A stretch of 60,674 bases of DNA from Anaeromyxobacter sp. PSR-1 (GTDB lineage Bacteria > Myxococcota > Myxococcia > Myxococcales > Anaeromyxobacteraceae): the NCBI RefSeq assembly GCF_000964525.1, contig NZ_BAZG01000010.1:1-60674 (forward strand), written 5' to 3'. Positions 46,205 through 58,120 of this stretch are shown one piece after another. Within the stretch, counting starts at the first letter, position 1. Each line of letters opens with the position of its first letter. The notes under the pieces are model-generated. The model was given only the letters and a program-made list of their open reading frames with translations, was not told where the DNA came from and made no database searches. The position numbers and the translations under genes are program-made.

Positions 46205-47848
46205 CTACTTCCCGGCGGCCGGGGCGGGCGCCGCCTGCTGGTGCTTCATCATGAGCTGCTGCTGCACGATCGAGAGCAGGTTGTTGACGAAGATGTAGAG
46301 CGTCAGGCCGCCCGGGACGAACAGCATGATGACCGTGAAGAACCCCGGGAAGAAGTAGAGCATCATCTTCGCCTGGGCGTTGTCGGCCGGCTGCGGCGAG
46401 AGCTTCTGCATCACGAAGCTCGAGATGCCCATGGCGATGGGCAGGATGAAGTACGGGTCGTGCGCGGTGAGGTCCTTCATCCAGAGGAACGGCTCTCGGT
46501 ACAGCTCCACCGAGGTCTGCAGCGCCGCGTAGAGCGCGAACCACACCGGCATCTGCAGCAGCATGGGCAGGCAGCCGCCGAGCGGGTTCACCTTGTGCTT
46601 CTGGTAGAGCTGCATCACCGCGAGGTTCATCTTCTCGCGGTCGTCGCCGAACTTCGCCTTCAGCTTCTCGATCTCCGGCTGCAGCTTCCGCATCTCGTTC
46701 ATCGACTGCATCGACTTGTACGTGAGCGGGAACAGCACCAGGCGGACGAGGACGGTGAGCAGGATGATGGCGACGCCCCAGTTCCGGACGATCGCCTCGA
46801 GCCAGCGCATCACGTAGAGCAGGCCGCGCGCGAACAGCGCGAAGAACTTCGCCACCGCGCCGTAGTCGATGGCGCTCTCGAAGCCGCGCCCGTAGCCGCG
46901 CAGCGTGTCGAGGTCCTTCGGGCCCGCGTACACGGTCAGCGACAGCTTACGCGCGCCGCCCTCCACCGGGACCGCGAGCGCGGCGACGCCCGCGCCCTTC
47001 ACCGGCCCGCGCGCGAACGTGCAGGTGCCGATGGGCTCCGCCGGCAGCACCGCCGCCACGAAGTAGTGCTGGTCCACGCCGGCCCAGGACACCTGGCCCT
47101 CGAGCTTCTCCGGCGCGCCCTCCTTGGCGAGGTCGAAGCGCTCGGTGGTGGTGCCGGCCCGGCAGACCGGCCGCACGAAGTCGAGCGGCGGGCCGGAGAA
47201 GATGCCGCCGCTCTTCGTCTCGGGCGGCATGAACGCGGGGTAGAGCACGCCCACGGTCCCGTTGCCCGCGCCGCCGGAGAGCTCGACGTCGAGCGCGAGC
47301 TCGTACGGCTTGCCGGTCACGCGGAACGTCTTCCTCGCGGCGAGGTTCCCGACGCGCCCCTCGAACGTCACCGACGACGCGTCCTTCGCCACGATCCGCA
47401 TGGGCGCGCGCGCGCCCGGATCCGCCGCCACGTCCCCGCCGCCGCCCAGCTCCGGCGACGCCGAGAGCGAGAGCGGGTAGGGCTGGCCGTCCGTCACGTG
47501 GACGAGGTCGATCTGCACCTCGCGGTCCTTCTCCTGCTTGCGGAACTTGTCGCCCTCGAGCCGGAGGCTCTTCAGCGCGCCGCCGTAGGTCGTGAGCGTC
47601 GCCTCGAAGCCCTTGCCGGCGAGCTTCACCGTCTCCTCGGGCGCGTCGGGCGGCGGCGCCGGGACCGCGGCCGCGGCGGAGCCCGGGGCCGGCGACGCGG
47701 GGGCGGTCGGCTTCGCCACCTCCGCCGGCGCCGCGGCCGGCTTCGGCTGGGGCTGCGGCTTCTTCGACGGGAAGATCACCTGCCAGAGGATCAGGATGCC
47801 GACCGACAGCACGGTCGCGAGGAGGATGCGGCGATTGTCAGGACCCAA
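46205..47848 (-). CDS. yidC: membrane protein insertase YidC
   Basis: The 547-aa insertase is of the Gram-negative type. One N-terminal membrane helix (RRILLATVLSVGILILWQVIF) is followed by a Pro/Ala linker, a large periplasmic beta domain (~65-330), and the five-helix core with NWGVAIILLTVLVRLVLFPLTYKSM; the hydrophilic-groove arginine is the one in VRLVLFP. PLGGCLPMLLQMPVWFALY is also seen. It starts at TTG 47848, three bases after the yidD stop, with AGAGGTAG as ribosome site. Confidence 0.96.
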   Translation of the reverse strand: MGPDNRRILLATVLSVGILILWQVIFPSKKPQPQPKPAAAPAEVAKPTAPASPAPGSAAAAVPAPPPDAPEETVKLAGKGFEATLTTYGGALKSLRLEGDKFRKQEKDREVQIDLVHVTDGQPYPLSLSASPELGGGGDVAADPGARAPMRIVAKDASSVTFEGRVGNLAARKTFRVTGKPYELALDVELSGGAGNGTVGVLYPAFMPPETKSGGIFSGPPLDFVRPVCRAGTTTERFDLAKEGAPEKLEGQVSWAGVDQHYFVAAVLPAEPIGTCTFARGPVKGAGVAALAVPVEGGARKLSLTVYAGPKDLDTLRGYGRGFESAIDYGAVAKFFALFARGLLYVMRWLEAIVRNWGVAIILLTVLVRLVLFPLTYKSMQSMNEMRKLQPEIEKLKAKFGDDREKMNLAVMQLYQKHKVNPLGGCLPMLLQMPVWFALYAALQTSVELYREPFLWMKDLTAHDPYFILPIAMGISSFVMQKLSPQPADNAQAKMMLYFFPGFFTVIMLFVPGGLTLYIFVNNLLSIVQQQLMMKHQQAAPAPAAGK

Positions 47849-47851
47849 GGT

Positions 47852-48082
47852 CTACCTCTTAGGGGTCAGTTCCGGCACCGGGTCGACACCCCCGGGATGG
47901 AACGGGTGGCAGCGGCAAACGCGGCGCACGGTCAGCCACGAGCCCCGCAGCGCGCCGTGGCGCTGGAGGGCGGTGACCGCGTACGCGGAGCAGGACGGAT
48001 AGAAGCGGCAGGCCGGCGGCAGGAGCGGCGACACGAGCCGCTGGTAGATGCGGACGAGCAGCACCAGGGCGCCGCGGATCAC
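47852..48082 (-). CDS. yidD: membrane protein insertion efficiency factor YidD
   Basis: This 76-aa protein shows the family signature [28 protein letters not shown] and [17 protein letters not shown], including the conserved cysteines. It assists YidC-dependent insertion. GTG start overlaps the rnpA stop (GTGA). Confidence 0.93.
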   Translation of the reverse strand: MIRGALVLLVRIYQRLVSPLLPPACRFYPSCSAYAVTALQRHGALRGSWLTVRRVCRCHPFHPGGVDPVPELTPKR

Positions 48083-48429
48083 GCGCCGCCTCCGGGCGCC
48101 GCCCCGAGCGCGCGGGCGGCCGCGGCGAGCGCGCGGCGCGCGCCGTCGAGGCCCATCCGCAATGCGGCGGGGCGGGCGATGACGACCAGATCGACGGGGG
48201 GAAACTCGGGGCGGATCTCGCGCCAGGCCTCTCGGACCCAGCGCTTCACGCGGTTCCGCTCGACGGCGTTTCCAACCTTCGAGGACACCGTGATCCCGAT
48301 CCTCGGCCGGGGCGATCCGGAGACGAGCGCGAGGACGAGCACGTCTCCGGAGTACAGCCGCCTGCCGTGCTGCTGGACCTGGACGAACTCGCGGCGGCGC
48401 CGCAGCCGCGCCGCCTTCGGCAGCCTCAC
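48079..48429 (-). CDS. rnpA: ribonuclease P protein component
   Basis: The 116-aa basic protein partners the RNase P RNA in tRNA 5' processing. Seen: [21 protein letters not shown] and the RNR motif [19 protein letters not shown]. The GTG at 48429 follows the rpmH stop by 8 bases; longer frames upstream cross rpmH. An Ala/Gly-rich tail extends the C-terminus. The RNase P RNA gene itself is not in the window. Confidence 0.93.
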   Translation of the reverse strand: MRLPKAARLRRRREFVQVQQHGRRLYSGDVLVLALVSGSPRPRIGITVSSKVGNAVERNRVKRWVREAWREIRPEFPPVDLVVIARPAALRMGLDGARRALAAAARALGAAPGGGA

Positions 48430-48437
48430 CTCGGCCG

Positions 48438-48587
48438 CTACTTCTTCGGCGCGCGCGTGGTGAGGCGCTTGCGGCCCTTGGCGCGCCGGCTCTTCAGGAC
48501 GTTTCGTCCGCCGGGGGTCTTGGAACGCTTGAGGAAACCGTGGGTGCGGTTCCTCCGCTGCTTCTTCGGTTGATAAGTCCGCTTCAT
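48438..48587 (-). CDS. rpmH: 50S ribosomal protein L34
   Basis: This 49-aa protein begins [20 protein letters not shown] and contains [20 protein letters not shown], the invariant L34 pattern. GGGGAG lies 11 bases before the ATG. It is the first of the rpmH-rnpA-yidD-yidC-jag group, transcribed away from dnaA as in most bacteria. Confidence 0.97.
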   Translation of the reverse strand: MKRTYQPKKQRRNRTHGFLKRSKTPGGRNVLKSRRAKGRKRLTTRAPKK

Positions 48588-48876
48588 GGCGCGGCAAACT
48601 CCCCGATCGCTCGCGCGATGTCAAGGTTTCCGCGCACTTCGGGCCTCCGGGCGCTGCCGTCGCAGGATCGCCTCCGGGGCCTCGCCGGAAACCTGCGTGC
48701 TTTCGCCGACGATCAACTCGGCCTTGATCCGCGCGGCGAACCTTCGCTAACTTCCGCGCCCGCACCACGAGCCCGCCCGACTCCTCGCAGACCGAGCGAA
48801 GAGTGGAGCCGCAGACTCCCAGGGAGCCTGCGGACGGGGGGCATTTTCGCGTTTTCGGTCCTTGGGGGACTTGGGG
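48588..48876. other. divergent region between rpmH and dnaA
   Basis: No gene is seen and no clear DnaA box was found. AT-richer patches (CATTTTCGCGTTTTCGG, 48841-48857) lie just before dnaA. On the minus strand TTGACA (48631-48636) lies before rpmH, but a matching -10 box is lacking. It must hold promoters for both directions; I cannot place them. Confidence 0.45.
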
Positions 48877-50253
48877 ATGGAAGCACCTGCGAGCGCACTC
48901 GTGGAAACGCCGCTCGACGATCTCTGGTCCCGCATCGACGGGTTCCTCCGCGCCCGCTGCCGCGAGGACCTGTACGAGCGCTGGTTCGAGCCGCTCCGCC
49001 CGGTCTCGCTCGGCGAGGGGCGGCTCCAGATCGGCGCGCCGGACAAGTTCCACCGCGACTTCGTGGAGGACAACTACCGGGGCTGGTTCGAGGAGTTCAT
49101 CCCGGAGCTGACCGGCGAGCGCCTCCGGATCGCCTTCGCGGTGGACGACGCGCCGCGCCCGCTCGGCGCGCCGGCCGCCCCGCCGCCCGCCGCCGCCGTG
49201 GCCGCGCGCGCGGCCGAGCCGCACCTCGAGCCGCGCGACTCGCGCCCGAACCCGCGCTACGCCTTCGACACCTTCGTGGTCGGCGCCTCCAACCACTTCG
49301 CCTTCGCCGCCGCCCAGGCCGTCGCCGCCAACCCCGGCCGCACCTGGAACCCGCTCTTCCTCCACGGCGACTCCGGCCTGGGGAAGACGCACCTGCTCCA
49401 CGCGGTGGCCCACGCCATCCTGGAGAAGAGCGGCGGCCGCGTCGCCATCGTGTCCTCCGAGCGCTACACCAACGACTTCGTCGCCGCCCTCTCCAGGGGC
49501 ACGATGGACGAGTTCCGCCGCAAGTACCGCGAGTGCTCGGCGCTGCTGGTGGACGACGTGCAGTTCCTCGCCGGCAAGGACAAGACGGCGGAGGAGTTCT
49601 TCCACACGTTCAACGAGCTCCACGACCACCACGTCCAGATCGTGCTCTCCAGCGATCGCTCGCCGAAGGAGCTGAAGGGCCTCGACGAGCGGCTCTGCTC
49701 GCGGTTCGAGTGGGGCATGCGGGTGCAGATCGAGGTGCCGGAGTTCGAGACCCGCGCCGCCATCCTCCAGAAGAAGGCGGACGTGGAGAAGATCGACCTG
49801 CCGGACGACGTCACCCAGCTGCTCGCCCAGCACATCCGGTCGAACGTCCGCGAGCTCGAGGGCGCGCTCATGCGCCTCGCCGCGTTCGCCTCCCTGAAGA
49901 GCGAGCCGATCACGGTGCCGCTCGCCCGCGACGTCCTCGCCGACGTCATCCCGCCGCCCGGCTACCGCCCGCCCATCGAGAAGATCCAGGAGGCGGTGGC
50001 CGGCCACTACGGGCTGACGGTCGCGAAGCTCACGAGCGCCTCCCGCGAGCAGAAGATCGCGTTCCCGCGGCAGGTGGCGATGTACCTCTGCCGCGAGTTG
50101 GCGAAGGAGAAGTTCCAGTCCATCGCCGAGAAGTTCAACAAGAAGGACCACACCACCGTCATCGCCGCGGTGGACCGCGTGAAGGGGCTCCTCGAGTCGG
50201 ACGACGCCGTCCGCACCGCCGTGGCCCAGCTCTCCGCGAAGCTCGCCCCGTGA
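48877..50253 (+). CDS. dnaA: chromosomal replication initiator DnaA
   Basis: The 458-aa initiator shows all four domains. Domain I (LDDLWSRIDGFLRARCREDLYERWF) is followed by an Ala/Pro-rich domain II (~85-120). The AAA+ core has LFLHGDSGLGKTHLLHAVA and LLVDDVQFLAGKDKT, and domain IV has the DNA-binding signature KDHTTVIAAVDRV. ATG 48877 is used with GGGGGAC upstream; two in-frame TTG codons just before are possible starts. It is the first plus-strand gene at the switch in gene direction that marks the origin. Confidence 0.96.
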   Translation: MEAPASALVETPLDDLWSRIDGFLRARCREDLYERWFEPLRPVSLGEGRLQIGAPDKFHRDFVEDNYRGWFEEFIPELTGERLRIAFAVDDAPRPLGAPAAPPPAAAVAARAAEPHLEPRDSRPNPRYAFDTFVVGASNHFAFAAAQAVAANPGRTWNPLFLHGDSGLGKTHLLHAVAHAILEKSGGRVAIVSSERYTNDFVAALSRGTMDEFRRKYRECSALLVDDVQFLAGKDKTAEEFFHTFNELHDHHVQIVLSSDRSPKELKGLDERLCSRFEWGMRVQIEVPEFETRAAILQKKADVEKIDLPDDVTQLLAQHIRSNVRELEGALMRLAAFASLKSEPITVPLARDVLADVIPPPGYRPPIEKIQEAVAGHYGLTVAKLTSASREQKIAFPRQVAMYLCRELAKEKFQSIAEKFNKKDHTTVIAAVDRVKGLLESDDAVRTAVAQLSAKLAP

Positions 50254-50317
50254 CCCGCCCGCGCCGCCGCGCCTCGCCCCGCCGCCTCGCGGCCGGGGAA
50301 GGCCGCGGTGCGTCCGT

Positions 50318-50444
50318 CACCCTTCGACGGGCCCACGGCGAGCGTCTTCCCGGTCCGCTCGCCCCGAGCGCAGGCTCGCCGAAGGCTCGCCGGCATCCCG
50401 AGCGCAGGCCGTGCCGAAGGCGCGGCCGGAGGCGAGGGACCGCC
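50318..50444. repeat. dispersed intergenic repeat family 2, copy 3
   Basis: It holds CACCCTTCGACGGGC, CGCTCGCCCCGAGCGCAGG and CATCCCGAGCGCAGG, elements shared with copies 1 and 2. It lies between dnaA and the DnaA-box cluster. Similarity is looser than between the other two copies. Confidence 0.5.
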
Positions 50445-50449
50445 CTCGG

Positions 50450-50687
50450 TCGGCCCGCACCCGGATCAGCCTGTGGGAAGGCCGTGGATCCTGCGTCGAT
50501 CCGGCTGGGGATGGGCTGTGGGCGAGCGTTGACACTCTCTCTCGCGGCGCGCTACACAACCCACACCCAGCCGGATCCACGGGTTTTTCCGGGGAAGAAA
50601 CTCGAGCAGGATCAGGGCGCTCGGCCGCTTTTCCACATCGGTCCTCCCCCTGCTTCGACGACGGATCTCAAAGAAGAGGATCATCCC
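50450..50687. other. probable replication origin (oriC) between dnaA and dnaN
   Basis: One good DnaA box, TTTTCCACA (50629-50637), and four weaker ones fall within ~165 bases: TGTGGGAAG 50472, CGTGGATCC 50483, TGTGGGCGA 50517 and GGATCCACG 50573. A 12-bp inverted repeat (GATCCGGCTGGG 50498-50509, CCCAGCCGGATC 50566-50577) spans the dnaN promoter. Gene directions diverge around dnaA, and parS sites lie ~6 kb away. No clear AT-rich unwinding element is visible. This is inference from position and motif clustering. Confidence 0.6.
50529..50558 (+). promoter_or_regulatory. candidate promoter of dnaN-recF
   Basis: TTGACA (50529-50534) and TACACA (50553-50558) are spaced by 18 bases. It lies inside the DnaA-box cluster, so DnaA could regulate it. 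The leader to dnaN would be ~120 bases. Confidence 0.42.
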
Positions 50688-51815
50688 ATGGAACTGAAGA
50701 TCGGCGCCCAGGAGCTCGCGAAGGCGCTCGGCCGCTCGCAGGGCATCGTCGAGAAGAAGAGCACGATGCCGATCCTCTCCCACGTCCTGCTCGAGGCGAA
50801 GAAGGGCGACCAGCTCGTCGTCTCCGCCACCGACCTCGACCTGGCCGTCTCCTCCGAGCACGCCTGCGAGGTGCTGAAGGAGGGCGCGGTGGCCGTCTCG
50901 GCCCGCCACCTCTACGAGATCGTCCGCGCGCTGCCCGAGCAGACCGTCACGCTCAAGAAGGCGCACAACAACTACCTCGAGGTGAAGAGCGGCCCCTCCG
51001 AGTTCCGGATCGTCGGCCTGCCCGCCGAGGACTTCCCGGCGCTGCCCCGCTTCGACAAGGTGCCGTTCGCCGACGTGGACCCGGCGCTCCTGCTCGAGAT
51101 GATCGAGCGGACCTTCTTCGCCGTCTCGAACGACGAGACCCGCTACAACCTGAACGGCGTCTACTTCGAGCCGGCCGGCGACGCGCTCCGCCTGGTGGCG
51201 ACCGACGGCCACCGCCTCTCGCTCTCCGAGCGCACCGTCGGCGCCACCTTCGGCCTGAAGCGCGGCGTGATCCTGCCGAAGAAGGGGCTCGCCGAGCTGA
51301 AGAAGCTGCTCGCCGAGGCGGCCGAGTCCGGCGAGGAGAAGCCGGAGGCGAAGCTCGGGTTCGTCGAGAACAGCGCCATCTTCCGCCGGCCGAACGTGGT
51401 CCTGGTGATGCGGCTCATCGAGGGGCTGTTCCCGGACTACAAGCAGGTCATCCCGAAGGCCGGCGAGAAGGTCTTCAAGGTGGGCCGCGGACGGTTCCTG
51501 GAGACGCTGCGGCGCATCTCGCTGCTCTCCTCCGACAAGGCGCACGCGGTGAAGCTGGACCTCTCGAAGGACCTGCTCCGCGTCCTCTCGCAGAACCCGG
51601 ACCTCGGCGAGGCGAAGGAGGAGGTGCCGGTCGAGTACGCGGGCGAGCCGCTCAAGATCGGCTTCAACGCGCGCTACATCATGGAGGTCCTCCAGGCGGT
51701 GAAGTCGAACGAGGTGGTGTTCGAGCTCGCCGACGACCTCTCCCCGGGCGTCCTGAAGGGCGGCGAGGAGGCGGACCAGGGCTTCACGGCCGTCGTGATG
51801 CCCATGCGCATCTGA
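50688..51815 (+). CDS. dnaN: DNA polymerase III beta sliding clamp
   Basis: The 375-aa clamp encircles DNA and tethers polymerase. Seen: MELKIGAQELAKALGRSQGIVEKKSTMPILSHVLLEA at the start, VVSATDLDLAV, FRIVGLPAEDFPALP, LRLVATDGHRL and the C-terminal FTAVVMPMRI, the usual M-P-[MI]-R end. AAGAGGA is the ribosome site. It directly abuts recF (TGA then GTG). Confidence 0.97.
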   Translation: MELKIGAQELAKALGRSQGIVEKKSTMPILSHVLLEAKKGDQLVVSATDLDLAVSSEHACEVLKEGAVAVSARHLYEIVRALPEQTVTLKKAHNNYLEVKSGPSEFRIVGLPAEDFPALPRFDKVPFADVDPALLLEMIERTFFAVSNDETRYNLNGVYFEPAGDALRLVATDGHRLSLSERTVGATFGLKRGVILPKKGLAELKKLLAEAAESGEEKPEAKLGFVENSAIFRRPNVVLVMRLIEGLFPDYKQVIPKAGEKVFKVGRGRFLETLRRISLLSSDKAHAVKLDLSKDLLRVLSQNPDLGEAKEEVPVEYAGEPLKIGFNARYIMEVLQAVKSNEVVFELADDLSPGVLKGGEEADQGFTAVVMPMRI

Positions 51816-55509
<3,694 letters not shown>

Positions 55510-55593
55510 CGGGCCGCGCCGACCGGGCACCGGGCCGCTCCGGCCCCGCGCCCCACGGCCCATATTCACCAGCAGCGAAGGAAGGAGCCGCCC

Positions 55594-56589
55594 ATGCCCC
55601 GCGCCGCCATCGTCGCACTCGGCACGCACGTCCCCGACCGCGTGGTCACCAACGAGGAGCTCACGCGCTACATGGAGACCACCGACGCGTGGATCCAGGA
55701 GCGCACCGGGATCCAGGAGCGCCGCTGGGTCCGCGAGGGCACCGGCAACTCGGACCTCGCGCTCGAGGCGACGAAGAAGGCGCTCGACAAGGCCGGGTGG
55801 AAGCCGACCGACATCGAGGCGATCGTCTACGCCTCGCTCTCGCCCGACCACATGTTCCCGGGCGACGGCTGCTTCCTGAACGCGAAGCTGGGCATCCCCG
55901 GCGTTCCCGCCATCGACATCCGCAACCAGTGCACCGGCTTCATCTACGGCCTCTCGGTGGCGGACGCCTGGATCCGCACCGGGATGTACAGGCGCGTCCT
56001 GCTGGTCGGCTCGGAGGTCCACTCCACCGGCCTCGACGTCACCACCCGCGGCCGCGACGTGGCGGTCATCTTCGGCGACGGCGCGGGCGCCGCGCTGCTC
56101 GAGGCGACCGACGACCCGGACCGCGGCGTGCTCTCCTGCCACCTGCACGCCGACGGGCGCTTCGCCCGCGACCTGTTCACCGACGCGCCCGGCTCGATCT
56201 ACCACCCGCGCGTCCAGCCGCGGATGCTCGAGGACGCCACCATCTTCCCGCACATGGAGGGGCAGAAGGTGTTCAAGCATGCGGTCGTGCGCATGCCCGA
56301 GGTGCTGAAGGAGGCGTTCGACAGGAACGGCGTGGGCCCGCAGGACCTGAAGGTCCTCGTCCCGCACCAGGCGAACCTCCGCATCGCGCAGATGGTGCAG
56401 CGCTCGCTCGGGCTGCGCGACGACCAGGTGTTCAACAACATCCAGCGCTACGGCAACACCACCGCGGCCTCGATCCCGCTCGCGCTCGCCGAGGCGGTCG
56501 AGGCGCGCGGCGTCTCCCGCGGAGACCTGGTGGGACTGTGCGCCTTCGGGGCCGGCTTTACTTGGGCCAGCGCCCTGGTACGCTGGTGA
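55594..56589 (+). CDS. 3-oxoacyl-ACP synthase III family enzyme
   Basis: The 331-aa thiolase-fold enzyme carries the KAS III triad: Cys113 in RNQCTGF, His in VPHQANLRI and Asn in YGNTTAASIPLA. TTDAWIQERTGIQERRW at the N-terminus matches FabH. It likely starts fatty acid synthesis from an acyl-CoA primer, perhaps branched. No other fatty acid gene is adjacent, so a specialised role (hydrocarbon or secondary lipid synthesis) is possible. AAGGAAGGAG precedes the ATG. It follows gyrB by 84 bases. Confidence 0.9.
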   Translation: MPRAAIVALGTHVPDRVVTNEELTRYMETTDAWIQERTGIQERRWVREGTGNSDLALEATKKALDKAGWKPTDIEAIVYASLSPDHMFPGDGCFLNAKLGIPGVPAIDIRNQCTGFIYGLSVADAWIRTGMYRRVLLVGSEVHSTGLDVTTRGRDVAVIFGDGAGAALLEATDDPDRGVLSCHLHADGRFARDLFTDAPGSIYHPRVQPRMLEDATIFPHMEGQKVFKHAVVRMPEVLKEAFDRNGVGPQDLKVLVPHQANLRIAQMVQRSLGLRDDQVFNNIQRYGNTTAASIPLALAEAVEARGVSRGDLVGLCAFGAGFTWASALVRW

Positions 56590-56680
56590 CGGCTTGATCG
56601 CGGTCAGCGGGTGAGGGCCACTCAACAGCGCGTCGGGAGCGCAACGTCCGGAGCAGCGCGCGCGTGTCCGTGAAGCATCC

Positions 56681-56754
56681 TGAGGCGTCGTCTAATGGCA
56701 GGACCGCGGACTTTGGATCCGCTCATGAAGGTTCGAATCCTTCCGCCTCAGCCA
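56681..56754 (+). tRNA. tRNA-Gln (anticodon TTG)
   Basis: The acceptor TGAGGCG pairs with CGCCTCA, followed by G and an encoded CCA. The anticodon stem GCGGA/TCCGC holds the loop CTTTGGA with anticodon TTG at 56713-56715. The T arm is AAGG-TTCGAAT-CCTT. The first pair is T-A, typical of tRNA-Gln. It reads CAA and, by wobble, CAG. Confidence 0.95.
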
Positions 56755-56798
56755 GCTCTCCCTCCCGGGCGGCGAACGCGCACGACGAGGTGAGGCCC

Positions 56799-57320
56799 GT
56801 GGCGGCACCTTCGCACGTCCTGTTGATCGGCCTCGGCAACGTGGGCCCGAAGACGCTGGCCGAGGCGGCGCAGGCGCTCCGCGACGTGTACGGGCTCGCC
56901 AGCAAGGCCGGGCCGTCGCTGGACCGCCCGCAGTACGCGTTCAACAAGGACCGCGGCCAGTACCACGCGCCCGCCATCGTCCGCCGGCTGGCCGCGCTGC
57001 GCGCCGGCGCGGGCGGCGTCCCGGTGCTGGGCGTGGTGGACGTGGACCTGTTCCTCCCCGACGCGGCCTACGTGCTCGGCGACGCGGACCGCGACGCGGG
57101 CGCGGCGGTGTACTCGGTGTCGCGCCTCGGCGCGGCCGACCCGGCGCTGGCGAGGCGGCGGATCCAGGTGGAGGCGGTGCACGGGGTCGGGCACCTGCTC
57201 GGCCTCTCGCACTGCCTCGACTTCCGCTGCGCCATGTTCCTCTCGCGCGACGCCGCCGACAGCGACCGCAAGGGGCCGGGGCTCTGCGCGAGCTGCCGCA
57301 CCTCGCTCGCCCGTCCGTGA
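56799..57320 (+). CDS. archaemetzincin-like (M54) protein lacking the catalytic glutamate
   Basis: The 173-aa protein has the archaemetzincin layout. QYAFNKDRGQYHAPAIVRRL and VLGVVDVDLFLPD precede the metal motif HGVGHLLGLSHC (128-139), and C144, C163 and C166 supply the second zinc site (FRCAM, GLCASC). In active members the motif is HExxHxxGxxHC. Here residue 129 is Gly (GGG at 57183-57185), so the general base is missing while all zinc ligands remain. GTG 56799 is chosen because GAGGTGA lies five bases upstream; earlier codons run into the tRNA. It overlaps the next gene by four bases. Confidence 0.85.
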   Translation: MAAPSHVLLIGLGNVGPKTLAEAAQALRDVYGLASKAGPSLDRPQYAFNKDRGQYHAPAIVRRLAALRAGAGGVPVLGVVDVDLFLPDAAYVLGDADRDAGAAVYSVSRLGAADPALARRRIQVEAVHGVGHLLGLSHCLDFRCAMFLSRDAADSDRKGPGLCASCRTSLARP

Positions 57321-58120
57321 AGAGCCTCTGCCAGCGCGACGGCATGAGCTGCGGCGCGTGCTGCGGCCTGTACAACGCCGAGGACCTCTCCCGCCCCGCG
57401 CTCCACGCCGAGCTCGCCCGGCGCACCCGCGCGCTGCGGGAGGTCGAGCGGACCCCGGCCGCGTTCCGCGCCGCCGCGGCCGCGCTCGCCGGCGGCGGGC
57501 CCGCCCCGCTCTTCCCGTCGGTGCGCGTGTGTCCGCTGCTCGGCTTCCTCGACGAGGCCGAGTCGCGCGTCGGGTGCCTGGCGCACCCGGCCGCGAACGG
57601 CGGCGTGGACCTGCGCGACTGCGGCGTCTACGACGTCGCCACCTGCGACGCGTTCCTCTGCCCGAGCCACGCCTGGCTCTCGGAGGAGGAGGCGGCCATC
57701 GCCGCGGCGGCCTGCGACGACTACCACCTGTACGGCCTCGTCATCACCGACGTGGAGTTCGTCCGGGCGGCGCTCGGCGGGGTGGCGGTCCGCGCCGGCG
57801 CGCGGGTCGAGCTGCGCCACCTCGAGCACCGGCCCTTCCGCGCCGCGCTCCGCGAGCTGCTCGCGCTGAAGGAGGAGCTCGCGCCCGGCTCCGACGGCCT
57901 GTTCGGCGCGTTCCGGCCGGGCGCCGACGGCGAGCCGGTGGCGCGGCGCATCGACTACGAGGCGCTCGGGCGCTCGGGCGGCTCGCCCTACGACCGGATC
58001 CTCACCTGCGTGGGGGCGGACCCGCGCTCCGGCAACGACCTCGAGGCGCTCGAGGCCGAGGTGCGGCGGCGCCTCGACGCCTGCGCCGCGGAGGTCCCGG
58101 TGGCCGGGCCCCCGCGCTAG
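57317..58120 (+). CDS. cysteine-rich CxxCC protein, possibly metal-binding
   Basis: The 267-aa protein begins with a C-x6-C-x2-CC cluster (LCQRDGMSCGACCGLYN) like that of the YkgJ/zinc- or iron-chelate family. Further cysteines follow in VCPLLGF, VGCLAHP, DCGVYD and TCDAFLCPSH. The C-terminal half is helical and lacks cysteines. No membrane segment is seen. It starts at GTG 57317 inside the end of the archaemetzincin-like gene, implying coupled translation. Function is unknown; a metal cluster seems likely. Confidence 0.75.
   Translation: MKSLCQRDGMSCGACCGLYNAEDLSRPALHAELARRTRALREVERTPAAFRAAAAALAGGGPAPLFPSVRVCPLLGFLDEAESRVGCLAHPAANGGVDLRDCGVYDVATCDAFLCPSHAWLSEEEAAIAAAACDDYHLYGLVITDVEFVRAALGGVAVRAGARVELRHLEHRPFRAALRELLALKEELAPGSDGLFGAFRPGADGEPVARRIDYEALGRSGGSPYDRILTCVGADPRSGNDLEALEAEVRRRLDACAAEVPVAGPPR

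Noticed and set aside
48619-48640. TTGACA upstream of rpmH as part of a promoter
   Set aside because: The bases at normal spacing (GAGTTT) match a -10 box poorly and the start would leave almost no leader before the GGGGAG ribosome site.
56664-56798. N-terminal extension of the archaemetzincin-like gene to 56664
   Set aside because: It would translate straight through the tRNA-Gln gene; a good ribosome site supports GTG 56799.
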